DNA of 64,000 nucleotides from Lunularia cruciata. Taxonomy: Eukaryota > Streptophyta > Marchantiopsida > Lunulariales > Lunulariaceae. The position numbers were made by a program, and so were the translations under genes. Shown piece after piece: positions 11,552-21,725 of the stretch. Positions within the stretch are counted from its first letter, which is position 1. Every line of letters begins with the position of its first letter. The DNA lies in assembly GCA_948567375.1 (NCBI GenBank), contig OX419761.1, positions 49,602,501 through 49,666,500 on the forward strand, given 5' to 3'. The notes under the pieces were generated by a model. That model worked only from the letters and a program-made list of their open reading frames with translations, ran no database searches and was not told the DNA's origin.

Positions 11552-12226
11552 TCACAATATGCTCACATCCATAGGCCAAGGAATACATGCAATAAAATCC
11601 ACCTTGGTCTGTTGAACACCAAGTCCTTTGGGGTAGATAGAGTGACAAAAATACTCAACTTGCTCATGGAAGAACCTACACTTTCCAAGATGTAATTTGA
11701 GTCCATGAGATCTCAACCTCTCAAACACCTCCAACAAATGTCTCTCATGCTCTTCCATAGTAGTACTATAGACCAAAATGTCATCAATATAGCACCAAGC
11801 AAAATCCAATCCAGCTAAGATCCTATCCATGACCCTTTGGAAGCCAACAAGAGCATTCTTTAACCTAAATGGTAAGAACCTCCATTGATATGACACATCC
11901 TTGCCATGAGGATCAATAGCCCAAAATGTTATATTGGATTTATCCTCCTCCTTGATTGACAATTGATGATATCTTGCTTGAAGATCCAAAGAAGTGAAGA
12001 CCTTTGCATGCACTATCATATCAAAGGTCTTCTTTGGTGTAGGCATGGCATACCAATCAACCCTAGTTTGTTGGTTGATAGGACGGTAATCTCCACATAT
12101 CTGCCTATTTGTGTAGTTGTCATGCATATCCTTCTTGGCTGGCATCATTGTAGTTGATGCATACTCTCCTTGTGAAATCTCTACCAAACCAATCTCAAAA
12201 AGGTCACTATTCTGGCTATAAATCAA
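11552..12226 (-). pseudogene. Reverse transcriptase of family B1
   Basis: Open for 224 codons and the best-preserved part of the element. Motifs in order: CGDYRPINQQT, FTSLDLQARYHQLSI, FLPFRLKNALVGFQRVMD, WCYIDDILVYS (catalytic YIDD) and KCRFFHEQVEYF. Compared with the family it has small losses (LPFGLxNAP reads LPFRLKNAL). The ORF starts after a one-base net shift from the pre-RT linker at 12441-12256. Confidence 0.9.
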
Positions 12227-12255
12227 TGCTCCATGTCACTGTATTTGTAAGGATG

Positions 12256-12441
12256 TCAAAAAATTGGTGTATCGCTAATAAGCTCAATCTGAATACCATA
12301 TCCCTTTAGAGCAACCAAATCCTTCATATTGAAGGCAAAACAACTCGCGTAGCTCCTCAAGAACCTCCAAACTCTCCATCTTTCCTCTCCTATAAGCTTG
12401 GGTCCAAGATTCAGCTCCCAAGTATCCTTTGTAAATATCAT
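12256..12441 (-). pseudogene. Linker before RT of family B1
   Basis: A 61-codon stretch, SYASCFAFNMKDLVALKGYG then IQIELISDTPIF, is the segment that precedes RT in Ty3/gypsy Pol (the F-A-x-x-x-x-D-L and I-x-L-x-x-x-x-P-I pattern). It is in the frame of the protease and methyltransferase domains upstream, and so ties them to the RT downstream. Confidence 0.7.
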
Positions 12442-12779
12442 AGGAGTGGAAGACGTATTGATTGGCTGCTACATTGGACCCTTGGGAGCAATAGTATCAT
12501 GCTCCTAACCACTAGAGGTCTCAACCTCAATGTGAAAAGCTCCCTCCAATCTGGCTGCAAGCTCCATATGTCCTCTAGCTGCATCCCAAGTAGACCAAGG
12601 GTGTAATGCAAGTAGCCCACGCTCACTTGGATGGAATCCAAGTAGACCACTCTCCCTAGTAGCCATTGGCTGTGTCCCAAGAATACCATGCCCACTTGGT
12701 CCATTGCTCCCAACATGTACTTGAATCATCTCAATAGGCACAAAGCTCACAAGTGTCCGAGTAGTGATGCCTATCAAGC

Positions 12780-13740
12780 ACATCCTATGTTGCTCTACCA
12801 AACCAAGGCCCACAATCCAAGTCAAATCATTCAGGTCCATAGCCAGACCTAACACCTAAAGCCTAGATGCCTCTAACATTGTTGGAACAGTGATAATACC
12901 TATGGGAAAACCCATTGTCTACTCTCTTTCATTGGCGTTGGGCTCCACCAACTATTATAATTGTGAGTCCCAAACCAGTCCAAGGCCTCCCTCTCAAAAA
13001 GCTTGGGAGCTTGAGAAACTCATAATGTGGGAAAAGTGGCTTTGAGTTGTCCAACTAGGTTTACCATTGCCATAGGTGACTTATCAACCACTACTACCAT
13101 TCAAAACTAACGCCCAACATCCAAGATGTCATCAACAATGATGTGGTCTAATCATTGAATCCCATCATAACCGTGTTGTAGAACCTCTTTGGGTAAGAGG
13201 TTTGTCTACCAAAGACAAAGATGATGAGCCCGTGATCCCTCTCTAGCTGCATCTAACAACACGGTAGGTCCCATCCAAGAATGGACCTGATGCATACTTG
13301 TCCATATGCCAGAATCACATCAAAGGGACATTCTCCAAAAACTAAGCTAGAGAAACAGACTGATGAACCTAGAGATAACATAGTATTTGTAACATCTCCC
13401 AAAGCACACCAGAATGGAGATCCTAAAGACCCAAACCTTGACTAGTATGTGTATATCCCTTACATGGCCATCCAAATATCACCAAATGAATAGGCCCATA
13501 TCTCTCTAGATCATGCAAGGAAATGTCTACTAGTATGGCCTTTTGGGAACCCCTGACTGCCAACATTAGTAATAACTTAGGATACTGATAGGCCAAGTGT
13601 GCCACATGATGGAGAGAGACTTGCCTAGTAATCTCATCTCTCTCCACGTACAAGTACATATGTACTCATATACACGCTTGTAGTATTGCAACTAGTCTAG
13701 TGCTAAACAACTCCAATAGACATACTCCCTCTAATAGATA
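12780..13740 (-). pseudogene. C5 cytosine DNA methyltransferase domain inside retrotransposon B1
   Basis: Minus-strand translation shows the C5-methyltransferase motif order. Motif I, the SAM-binding loop, is ELFSTRLVAILQA (13713-13675). A motif II-like YLYVERDE follows. Motif IV is GPIHLVIFGWPCKG, with its catalytic Cys codon at 13462-13464. Motif VI is LENVPL (Glu-Asn-Val at 13327-13335). Motif VIII is SRAHHLCLW (13209-13235). A target-recognition and motif IX segment reads EPNANERE-x-TMGFP (about 12945-12904), and motif X is VLGLAMDLNDLTWIV (12855 downward). All but motif VIII are in the frame of the protease (14682) and the adjoining linker (14049). Several TAG/TGA/TAA stops and two compensating indels show that it is dead. 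It would transfer methyl groups from SAM to cytosine. Its subclass (DRM/Dnmt3 or Dnmt1-like) cannot be decided by eye. Confidence 0.85.
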
Positions 13741-13785
13741 TTGCCAAGCAATGAGTGTGGTATCTAGAGGTGTCAAGGTAATCAA

Positions 13786-14049
13786 TTATGGAGGCTCATC
13801 CTCATATTGGTCGCCTAGTGGTACAAAGGCTCCACTCCAAGCTTGTTGCACCAACTGATCTGCATGTTGTTGCAATGCCTCCTCTGAACTCCACAAAGGA
13901 ACATCCAAGGTGGATGGAACAATCCCACTTGTACTCCAAATCCGAGTGATCTCCTCTAATATTGGAGTATCATCTTCATGGGCATTCTCCTCCAATAAAT
14001 CACTAGGCCAAGTAACAAAACCACTAAATGTTGAAACTAAAGCTACCAT
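13786..14049 (-). pseudogene. Linker between protease and methyltransferase, B1
   Basis: An 87-codon open stretch, rich in Glu and Asp at both ends (EENAHEDDTPILEE near residue 20; YEDEPP at the end). After one TAA stop it continues in the same frame into the methyltransferase motif I region (LITLTPLDTTLIAWQYLLEG). No known domain is recognised. It shows that the methyltransferase was part of the Pol polyprotein and not a separate nested gene. Confidence 0.6.
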
Positions 14050-14399
14050 GGTTCCAAACTATAGTGAGCCAAGACTGCCACTACTGAAGCATACCAATAG
14101 ATGATATACTCATCTCTCACCAGACTGCCAACTTGGTCTATAGGAGGCTATCTCCTCCCAATAATCAATATTCAAACCCATGGGATACAACATTGCTCTC
14201 CCAACTAACACATCATACAACTCAATCATGGTCACAATGGCCTGAGCTCTCACCATAGAGCTATTAGTTGGATGACCAGGCTGAATCTAGACAACAAGCT
14301 CTCCACATGTGATGTATTGTGTAGAACCACCCCCTTGAGATATCTGGATCTGAAATGGACACCTCTCCACATTGGTCTTTCATAAATTTAGACCAACAA

Positions 14400-14682
14400 C
14401 TACAACCTTCCACAACATAAGGGGCTATGCACCAAAGTCAAGTAAGACCTTTTGTGGTGTATAGACCTTCCCTAAAGGTCCTACCAACTTAAAAAATCCC
14501 CCTTTGGTTATCCACAAGACAACCCCATGTGTAAATTGCACTCGCTCAAAGGCCAGTCTAGTTGGTAACGCCTCCAATCTAGCCAATATTGCTTGCCATA
14601 AACCATTGGTCCTCAACCAAGTCAACTCCACTATCAACCACCTCTGATATAGTAGTAGGAACCACATCATTCCTATTGTCAC
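14400..14682 (-). pseudogene. Aspartic protease region of family B1
   Basis: The ORF ends in KVLLDFGA, followed by a stop and PLML. Retroviral-type proteases have D-S/T-G-A here, so the second residue has changed to Phe and the next codon is a stop. Frame and order (after gag zinc knuckles, before methyltransferase and RT) support the assignment. It would cut the polyprotein during particle maturation. Confidence 0.6.
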
Positions 14683-15323
14683 AAAGCATGGAAGCCAACC
14701 AAAACACTATGGTTGGGTCAACTCCCAATGTACACATGTCATTGGCGGAGAATAATGGAAAGCGCATAATCAGCTCAGCCGTCCCCAACAGCATGCTAGA
14801 CTCAATCTATGTAGTAGCAAGTAGCTGACTATTAGGTAGTCCATCATACATCCCATCACCACCTACCACACTTGCACTAGGACATCTAGGAGCCATAGAT
14901 GTCGTATGTAGTGCCTCAGATTGTGTAAAAGATTGGGGAAGTCTGACCTGTCTACCAACCTCTCCTCTCTATGGGTCCAACTCCACTAATGCTCCTTTAG
15001 GCTCTAGAGCATGTACTGCACTCCTAGTCATTGTGGCAGATGCATCCACCTGTGCTACTCTGCACATGAAATCTAAGAAGTCTCTATCACCCGCATATGA
15101 GGTGGAAGCCTCAACACCCAAATCTATTCTCCTCTAAGTTATGGCCATGCTAGCCAATCTCTACTCCAACTGCTCAATCTGAGTAGCCATGGCTATATCA
15201 TAAATAAGGTACTGCATCCCTATTAGGTGTGGATCCTCTACCACCTCGTCCTCCATGACCTGGAGCTACTCTACCACTTGCCATAGCAGCCCTACCACTC
15301 CGTAACTTTGGGTGTAAGTCAAA

Positions 15324-16752
15324 GCACAAGTCACTAATGTGACTAAATCTGTGGCAATGTTCACACTGTCTCTATAGCTAGCTTTGATGCACCAGAGGTA
15401 TCAAGTCCGTTGCCTTGAGTGCACTCTCTCCTATGGTGAGATCCACCACAAGTCCAACAAGCAACACTACCACTCACAGCTTGCTGATGACCCAAAAATG
15501 AAGGTAAGGGTCTAGCAACACTAGACCCTCTACTTGCTCCATAGGATCTAGGCTGTCCACCCTATCCTCAAAAACCAATATGGCTTGGTGCACTTTGGAA
15601 GAAGTAATAGTTATGGATGAGGTCTCCTTACTAAATGCAAATGTCACCACTCTCTCCTCCGCCATGTTGAGCTGAGCATTGAGTTGAGCTGAGCATATTG
15701 ATGAGCTCAATATGCTCAGCCAAACCAAAGACCACTGCCAAAGTAGGTGAAGTAGCCTGTAACAACATAGCATCACATACTCTATGCCGCAACTCCCTAT
15801 CCAATATCCCATACCAAAATTAAACTACCTAGGCTCAATAATTCCCTAAGTAAAACTAATCAGCCATCTCATGCATGTGTATGCCTCACTTGAGCTCTCT
15901 CCAACCTTCCATTGGAGCTCCTACAAGCTCCTCAGCTTGTCAATCCACACTCCATGGTAGTTCTGCCTCAAACACTAGAAGAATTCCACAATGGAGTTAA
16001 ACCCTAGTACTACACCACCTCTTGTAGTAGTACCTCCACTTGTAGTTGCACCATCTCCAAGAGATCTACGAATGCTACCAGAGCTAGAACTCATGTGTAT
16101 TGCAATCTACCCCTAGAAACTATACTTGAAGTGATGGAGACATAGTTTGGAGACCAATACTATCTCCATAGCTCAATCTCCTCCAAGTGAGCTCTCCTAA
16201 ACTCATGTAGTTGTCCATCAACGGACCCTCCAAGTGCTGAAATAACCTCTTCCATGCCATGAAGGGTGTGAACAAAGTTGGGTTTGCATCTATTGCAAAT
16301 CACACCAACTATCAAACTCTTGGATGAAGACATCCAACTCAATGGTACCCATTGTACCCAAGTAATGCTTGGGACATTTAGAGGTCCCATAAATCTTGTC
16401 CATGTCCCACAACAATGGTGTGGACATACCAAGTGCACTCTCAATTGAATGAACTTGCATGTCAAACTCCGACTCAAAGTCAATCTCCTTCCTCATTTGG
16501 GATCTGAGATATAGGTTGATGACAAGCACCACTCCAAGGAAACCCATTGTGTACCTTAGCACTATCTCCTTTGGAATCCCCAAAGAACTCTATTGTGACA
16601 AAGTAAGCAAGAACTGCAACCCACAACCAAAACCTTTGCAAGATCCCACCAAGTGCCAACACCACCAACTGAACGACACCGACTAATGTAGCTCTAACTA
16701 CAACACCTACACTAGGAGAAAGGGCAACTTGTAACATGCCATCATAACACAA
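15324..16752 (-). pseudogene. Gag of family B1 with two zinc knuckles
   Basis: Two nucleocapsid zinc knuckles are readable on the minus strand: CWTCGGSHHRREC (15459-15421, C-x2-C-x3-H-x4-C) and CEHCHRFSHISDLC (15365-15324, C-x2-C-x4-H-x4-C). Upstream, decayed capsid-like frames extend to about 16752. Gag coats the element RNA in particles; the knuckles bind RNA. Frames are broken many times, so start and end are approximate. Confidence 0.65.
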
Positions 16753-17340
16753 ACTCTCATGGTCTGCAAGTCATCATTTCTTGCCTCACCAAAGAGAAAC
16801 ATAGATAGTCTAATTGGTCATCACTCCAACCTCACTATTGAGAGCACACCGGAGCACCAACGCTCTAAAGTCAAGGCACCTCACACAAACATGGTGCATA
16901 AACAAGAAGTAGAGAATGGAGTGAGCCCAATCACAAGAAAGCTAAACAAAATCCCTCCATCTCATAGGATTGACTCTTCCACCATTTGGCATTTGACATA
17001 ATATGAGTTATCTACTTCCTAAGCTACCAAGATCACCAAGAATGTGATCAAACTGTCTCTCCTAGCCAAAGCTACAAGTGTATAGATAACAATGGAACAA
17101 CCACTAGGACAACAAGTGAGGGTGGATCAGTTGACTAGGGCACCAATCTAGGAACTAGAGATCTAGGGGTCAACCTTGTTATGCACAATCTAGCAAGATG
17201 GGCAGATTTTGCCAAACAATGACCAAAATCTACTCTAAACTAGCTAGCCTCACGCCAGCAAGCTGGCCCTTCTAGGCCTTCATAGCCCATAGCCCTATGC
17301 CTCAAAGCCTCTAAATGCTAAAATTCATCCAAATGAGGCA

Positions 17341-17475
17341 TTTCTTCTTGCCACGTAAAACCCCCTCCAAATCTGGCAAAGACTCCTCCAACTTGAGCAA
17401 AACTCCTCCCAATCTGGCCAACAAGCAAAGCTCCTCCAAATCTGGCCAAAATCTGACATAAATCCCTAAAGTTGG
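17341..17475. repeat. Degenerate short repeats in B1 leader
   Basis: The motif ctcctccaaatctggcc recurs with variations four or five times between the 5' LTR and gag. It is probably a leader minisatellite; no function is visible. Confidence 0.5.
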
Positions 17476-17689
17476 TTGACCACCAAATCCTTTGCTAACT
17501 CTCCACTTGAGCCAAATTGAAATGATAGATTTCTCCAAATCACAAATTCACGGGGATGGGTTCTCAACTCCACCTTTAGTTTCACTTTTTGAGCCCAACT
17601 CCAATTGAGCTACCAACAATCAGCGAGTCTTGGAGATATCACCAACACTCTTAGTTCTTGCACCCAATTTCCCACTAACTTCACTTCTC

Positions 17690-18133
17690 TAATGTAATTA
17701 GTTTGTTTATAAACCTTGAATCACACTCAACCAGATTAGTACTTGATCTGTCATTCAATGATCTACCAACAATTGGGCATTGATTACAGTCAAGCCACAC
17801 CCACTCTGGCTAAGAGAATCTAAGTGCCACTCAACAACCTCTATCCACCATAGCTAGGAACTCAAAGGCTCAACATTAGAGAAGTGAGCTCTCTAGAGCT
17901 GCACTTTGAAAGTATCCCCCTGGACTCGAGCTAAGTCTTAAACCCTAATGGTCTTGCTGACGGCTGTCCAATTGTCTAGACTGTGCAAGTGATAGTGGGC
18001 CCCACTATGTAATCACTACTCCAAAAAAAAAATCTGTCCGTCAACAAGTAGTTTATGAGTAACTACCAAAATACTCTTGACTACCAACACTACTACTCTA
18101 GAGTCCAAGCAATCTAGGTGAGGTGCTACAAAT
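17690..18133 (-). repeat. LTR of family B (5' LTR of B1), inner end lost
   Basis: Aligns with 8830-9195 and, to its end, with 18469-18895: gatctaccaacaattgggc, tggctaagagaatc, gtagtttatgagtaactacc, then ...gaggtgctaca. About 100 bases of the side facing gag are not recognisable, and neither is a primer-binding site. Confidence 0.75.
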
Positions 18134-18379
18134 GGCTTGACCTCACACATCTTTGCTCTTGCTTTTGCAAGGATGTATGTTCTTGGATCCTAGCCTTACC
18201 TTATATCAACACATTCCATATCATACTAACTACTTTCTTTACATAAGTAAGGTTCTACTTAAGTTTGGTTAACCTTTTTGCATATCCATTATTGACTTGT
18301 AAGGGTGGTAATACAGCAGATACCATAAAAGGTCATATCACTTGTTGCTTTATTGGATGATAGCAAATACATATTTTTG

Positions 18380-18895
18380 TGCATATATACATTGTTATCA
18401 ACATCATACACTATAGAAGCACAAATCACACATATGTCATAAATGAACTCTAAAGTGTCACAATAATTAGTTTGTTTTCAACTCAAATCATACTCAATCA
18501 GATCAGTATTTGATTTATCACTCAACAATCTGCCAACAACTGAGCAGTGATTATAGTCAAGCCATATCCACTCTAGCTAAGAGACTCGAGGTGACGCTTG
18601 CCAGCCTCTATCCACCATAGCCAACAACTCGAACGCTCAACATCAAAGAAGTGAGTTCTCTGGAGCTACACTTTGAAAGTACACCCCCCTGATCTTGACC
18701 TAGGTCCCCAACCCTAATGGTCCCACTGATGGCACACCTGATGGTGTGAACGGTGCAAGTGATGGTGGGCCTCACCATGTAATCAGTACTCTGAACATGA
18801 AATCTGAGCTTAAACAAGTAATCTATGAGTAAATGCCAAAATACCTCCGACTACCCACACTATTACTCCAGTGTCTGAGCAATCTAGGTATGATG
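18380..18895 (-). repeat. Second, solo LTR of family B
   Basis: A full-length LTR, starting with tgtgcatatatacat and ending ...tgatgctaca, lies only about 250 bases outside the B1 LTR. No internal sequence is attached on the right side. It is either a solo LTR from an earlier insertion or what remains of a neighbouring element. Confidence 0.7.
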
Positions 18896-20441
18896 CTACA
18901 AATGGTGTGATACTACCCATAATGCCATAAAAAATATAGTGTTTTTGATGGCATGCTAGAATGCATAATTCTCCCTCCAATAGAAATATAAACTCTATCA
19001 AATCATGGTGTGCATTGTAGATCATATAAGTTAAGCCAAATTTCCATATGGTTTGCCATGATCAAGTGATAATAGCAGATACGGTGGTTACTAATCCCAC
19101 ATACAATACAATTTTGAAGGGGTGATTATCCATCCTCCTAAATAGGTGGCAAGTAGGGCAGCACCAGCCAAAGTATCTAGGTAAAGGAGTATGCAATGAG
19201 ATCATCTCTTTGTTCCTTTAGCCTTGGAGTTATATGGAGCTATGGATATGATGTTTGATATATTTGTCAAGGATTGTACAGCAGCTTACCATACTAGAAG
19301 ACATTGGTATATTTTAACTATAGCAGAGTTTACTCTACTAGATGAAAAGGATATATTCTTGTTGTCTTTGGTACTTTGCAGTACACTTCAGAAAGTTGGT
19401 GCAACCATATCAGTGGGTACATCCATAAAAAAACAATCACATTCAAAATATATATATTTCTTTGGATGTTCTAATTGGTATTTAGGCCATTTGACTTATA
19501 TAGCTTATATAGGTAAATTAGATAGAATTCTCATTCTAATGCAATTTGCATTTGTAAACGAACTAATTGTACCATGGTATTGCATATCTTTTGAAATCAA
19601 AAGCTCAATTTCTTTTTATATATATCCCTTTTTACTTACGAGGGTTTTATCCTTGTAAAGCTTGATAGATCCTCTCATTTATGTCATTTTTTGCTACTTT
19701 CCTACCTCCATTACAATTAACTGGATTTCGCATCTGTACGGTTCACTTGCTTAACTTTGCTGATCTTAATTTCAATACACGAAGCTCCAGCCAGCGTGCC
19801 CTTTGTAGATGTACGTTACTGGAAAAGCCAGCAATGACTAGTACTCTCTGGAGCTCTGTCAAGATTCACTTCGGATTTCTGAGCTTAAACTACTTTCTAT
19901 GTTTTCTATGAGGAGTCTTCCATACAGATCTAATTCTCTGAAACCTCGTGTTGTTCAATTTTTAGTTCAACCTTCTTCACTCCTGCTGTCATTCCAGATG
20001 ACTTCTGCCAAAAGCTCTCCGAGGTGTCCCACATGCAATGACCCTGACTACTCCCTTTGTATAAACAAGTTCCTTACGTCTGTGATTAATGAGGTCTATC
20101 GGAGGAATGAGAAGTCTTCCAGTTAATTTAGCTGTTCTTAAAATTCCAGTGGTGCGTTTAATCGTATTGAGTTTTCTGTGTGCGTTTGGATTGGATATAT
20201 TTGCGTAAGTGATACGAACTGTATCTATCTTAACCGACTGGGTGCGAAGTTCCCTTCGGAGTACAGTGAGTACACAAGTATTATGGTGTTGTCTTTTTTA
20301 CTTCCAGCACGCTGGACATGTTCATGAATCAAATCTGAACCATACATAATAAGTTGAAAGTAAGATGCAATGCTCAGCGCGGTAACTCAGATCCCAACGG
20401 AGATTACGGTAACTAGAAAAATGAAAGGATTACAGACATCA
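18896..20441. other. No gene recognised; two open stretches of unknown status
   Basis: An ORF of 144 codons (19224-19658 +) is rich in Phe, Tyr and Ile and has no recognised motif. A second stretch (19899-20126 +) ends in a Cys-rich segment SPRCPTCNDPDYSLC preceded by a good splice acceptor (ttccag at 19995-20000). This could be the last exon of a RING-like gene or a remnant of one, but no partner exon was found. Confidence 0.25.
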
Positions 20442-20515
20442 GTTTCCGTGGTGTAGTTGGTTATCACGTCAGTCTAACACACTGAAGGTCTCCAGTTCGA
20501 ACCTGGACGGAAACA
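20442..20515 (+). tRNA. tRNA-Val (anticodon AAC)
   Basis: 74 bases fold as a cloverleaf: acceptor GTTTCCG pairs with CGGAAAC followed by discriminator A; the anticodon stem TCAGT/ACTGA closes the loop CTAACAC with AAC at 20476-20478; the T loop is TTCGAAC. Internal pol III promoters are present (A box TGGTGTAGTTGG, B box GTTCGAACC). There is no encoded CCA, as usual for nuclear tRNA genes. It reads GUU directly and GUC/GUA through wobble after A34 is changed to inosine. Confidence 0.95.
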
Positions 20516-20523
20516 CGCTATAG

Positions 20524-20527
20524 TTTT
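20524..20527 (+). terminator. Pol III terminator of tRNA-Val
   Basis: A run of four T starts 9 bases after the tRNA 3' end, the usual plant RNA polymerase III stop. Confidence 0.7.
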
Positions 20528-20881
20528 GCACCGGTGCGGAGAGTCGACGCGCATTTGTAGGACATTTTGCAGAAGTATATCATACAAGAGTGAAGCAGCT
20601 CCATTATTGCTATCATACATCATATTTAGGTAGTCTTCCCATTCTTTATGTTGTCTACGCGGTTTCCTTTTTTTCTCTTTAGATAGTATATCCATTGCAT
20701 TATAGAGAACATTAGCAAGAGAATCATTTATGCATAATCATTGCATCCAAGAGAGCTACGTAATTTTAGAGTCTCATTACCTTTTTCATCTCTCCCTTGT
20801 ACGGCTTGATGGGGGTCTTCCCCTCCTTCATTTTTTCTACGCGGTCGTCCTTCTATATTTTTCTTTAGATGTTGTATACGG
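20528..20881. other. No gene recognised downstream of the tRNA
   Basis: No similarity seen. A short motif (gcggtttcc ... ttctctttagatagt at about 20659, and gcggtcgtcc ... ttctttagatgtt at about 20841) occurs twice 180 bases apart, so some old duplication is present. Confidence 0.4.
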
Positions 20882-21530
20882 TGATGTGCAGGGTACATTT
20901 ACATGATAGCATGATAAGAAGACACATGAAACGTGAGAATCTTGAAACACGATACGAATATAACAAGACCAGGTTTCAAGGACATGAAAAAGAGATCCAT
21001 GACGAGGAATAGGGAAAACTAAGGAACTTGCTCCATGAAGTGATGTGCAGGATAGATTTTACATGATAACATGGTAAGAACATAACATGAAACGTGAGAA
21101 TCTTGAAACATGATACGAAGATAACAAGACCCGGTTTCAAGGACATGAAAAAGAGATCTAGGGCGAGGATTAGGAAAAACTAAGGGACTTGCTCCATGAA
21201 GTGATGTGCAGGATAGATTTTACATGATATCATGGTAAGAAGATAACATGAAACGTGAGAACCTTGAAACATGATACGAATATAACAAGACCAGGTTTCA
21301 AGGACATGAAAAAGAGATCTAGGTCGAGGAATAGGGAATACTAAGGGACAAGGTCCATAAAGTGTTGTACATGATAGATTTTACATGATAACATGGTAAG
21401 AAGGGAACATGTAACGTGAGAACCTTGAAACAGGATAACAAGATAACAAGATAGCAAGACCAGGTTTCAAGAACATGAAAACAATATCTAGGGTGAGGAA
21501 TAGGGAAAAATTTAGGACACGCTCCATAAA
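20882..21530. repeat. Tandem repeat, four units of about 160 bp
   Basis: Units begin at 20882, 21041, 21202 and 21363 (periods 159, 161, 161), each with tgatgtgcaggatagatttt, a gaaacgtgagaa block, accaggtttcaaggacatga, and a gctccat end. Units 2 and 3 are nearly identical; units 1 and 4 differ more, especially unit 4. No ORF runs through it. It looks like a small satellite array. Confidence 0.9.
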
Positions 21531-21615
21531 CGTGTCAAGAAGATCTTGGGAAATCTCAAGGAAGAGATTTTACACTCCCTCTTGTTTCATCTCAAATCCT
21601 CTCTCAAATCTTCAC

Positions 21616-21725
21616 GGTGGGATGATTGGGAGAGGGAATTGGGGAAACTCAGGAAATAGCACCTTAAAACATGGTGGGATGATTGGGAGTGTGAATGGGA
21701 GAACCTAGGAAAGAGCATTTGGGAA
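21616..21725. repeat. Two-unit direct repeat, period 57
   Basis: The block ggtgggatgattgggag occurs at 21616 and 21673, each followed by a gaat-ggg-aa segment and an ggaaa-agc-tt end. It lies directly after the 160-bp array. Confidence 0.65.

Larger units (their letters stand above)
8716..18133 (-). mobile_element. Ty3/gypsy family B, copy B1, encoding a DNA methyltransferase and a PHD finger
   Basis: Reading the minus strand from 18133 down, the order is LTR, untranslated leader, gag with two zinc knuckles (15324-15459), protease (about 14430), C5 DNA methyltransferase domain (13740-12780), RT (12226-11552), RNase H (11335-11039), integrase (about 10640-9840), PHD finger (about 9535-9370), LTR. 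Protease, methyltransferase motifs I-VI and IX-X, and the pre-RT linker share one frame. RT, RNase H, integrase and PHD share another, offset by one net indel. A single ancestral polyprotein is therefore likely. About 9.4 kb is long for the group, as expected with an extra enzyme. Numerous stops and indels make it defective. The target duplication was not identified. Confidence 0.88.

Noticed and set aside
12505-12855. Independent ORF of 116 codons
   Set aside because: Its start is the motif X segment of the methyltransferase (VLGLAMDLNDLTWIV), so it is part of that domain and the following linker.
13423-13659. Methyltransferase as a host gene interrupted by the retrotransposon
   Set aside because: Its frame is continuous with the retrotransposon linker upstream and the pre-RT linker downstream, there are no introns, and gag/protease and RT lie on either side in the normal element order.
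19224-19658. 144-codon ORF as a gene
   Set aside because: Hydrophobic, AT-driven composition, no recognised motif, no splice context; left as unknown.
20882-21530. CRISPR-like spaced repeats
   Set aside because: Units are about 160 bp, contiguous, without unique spacers, in a plant genome.
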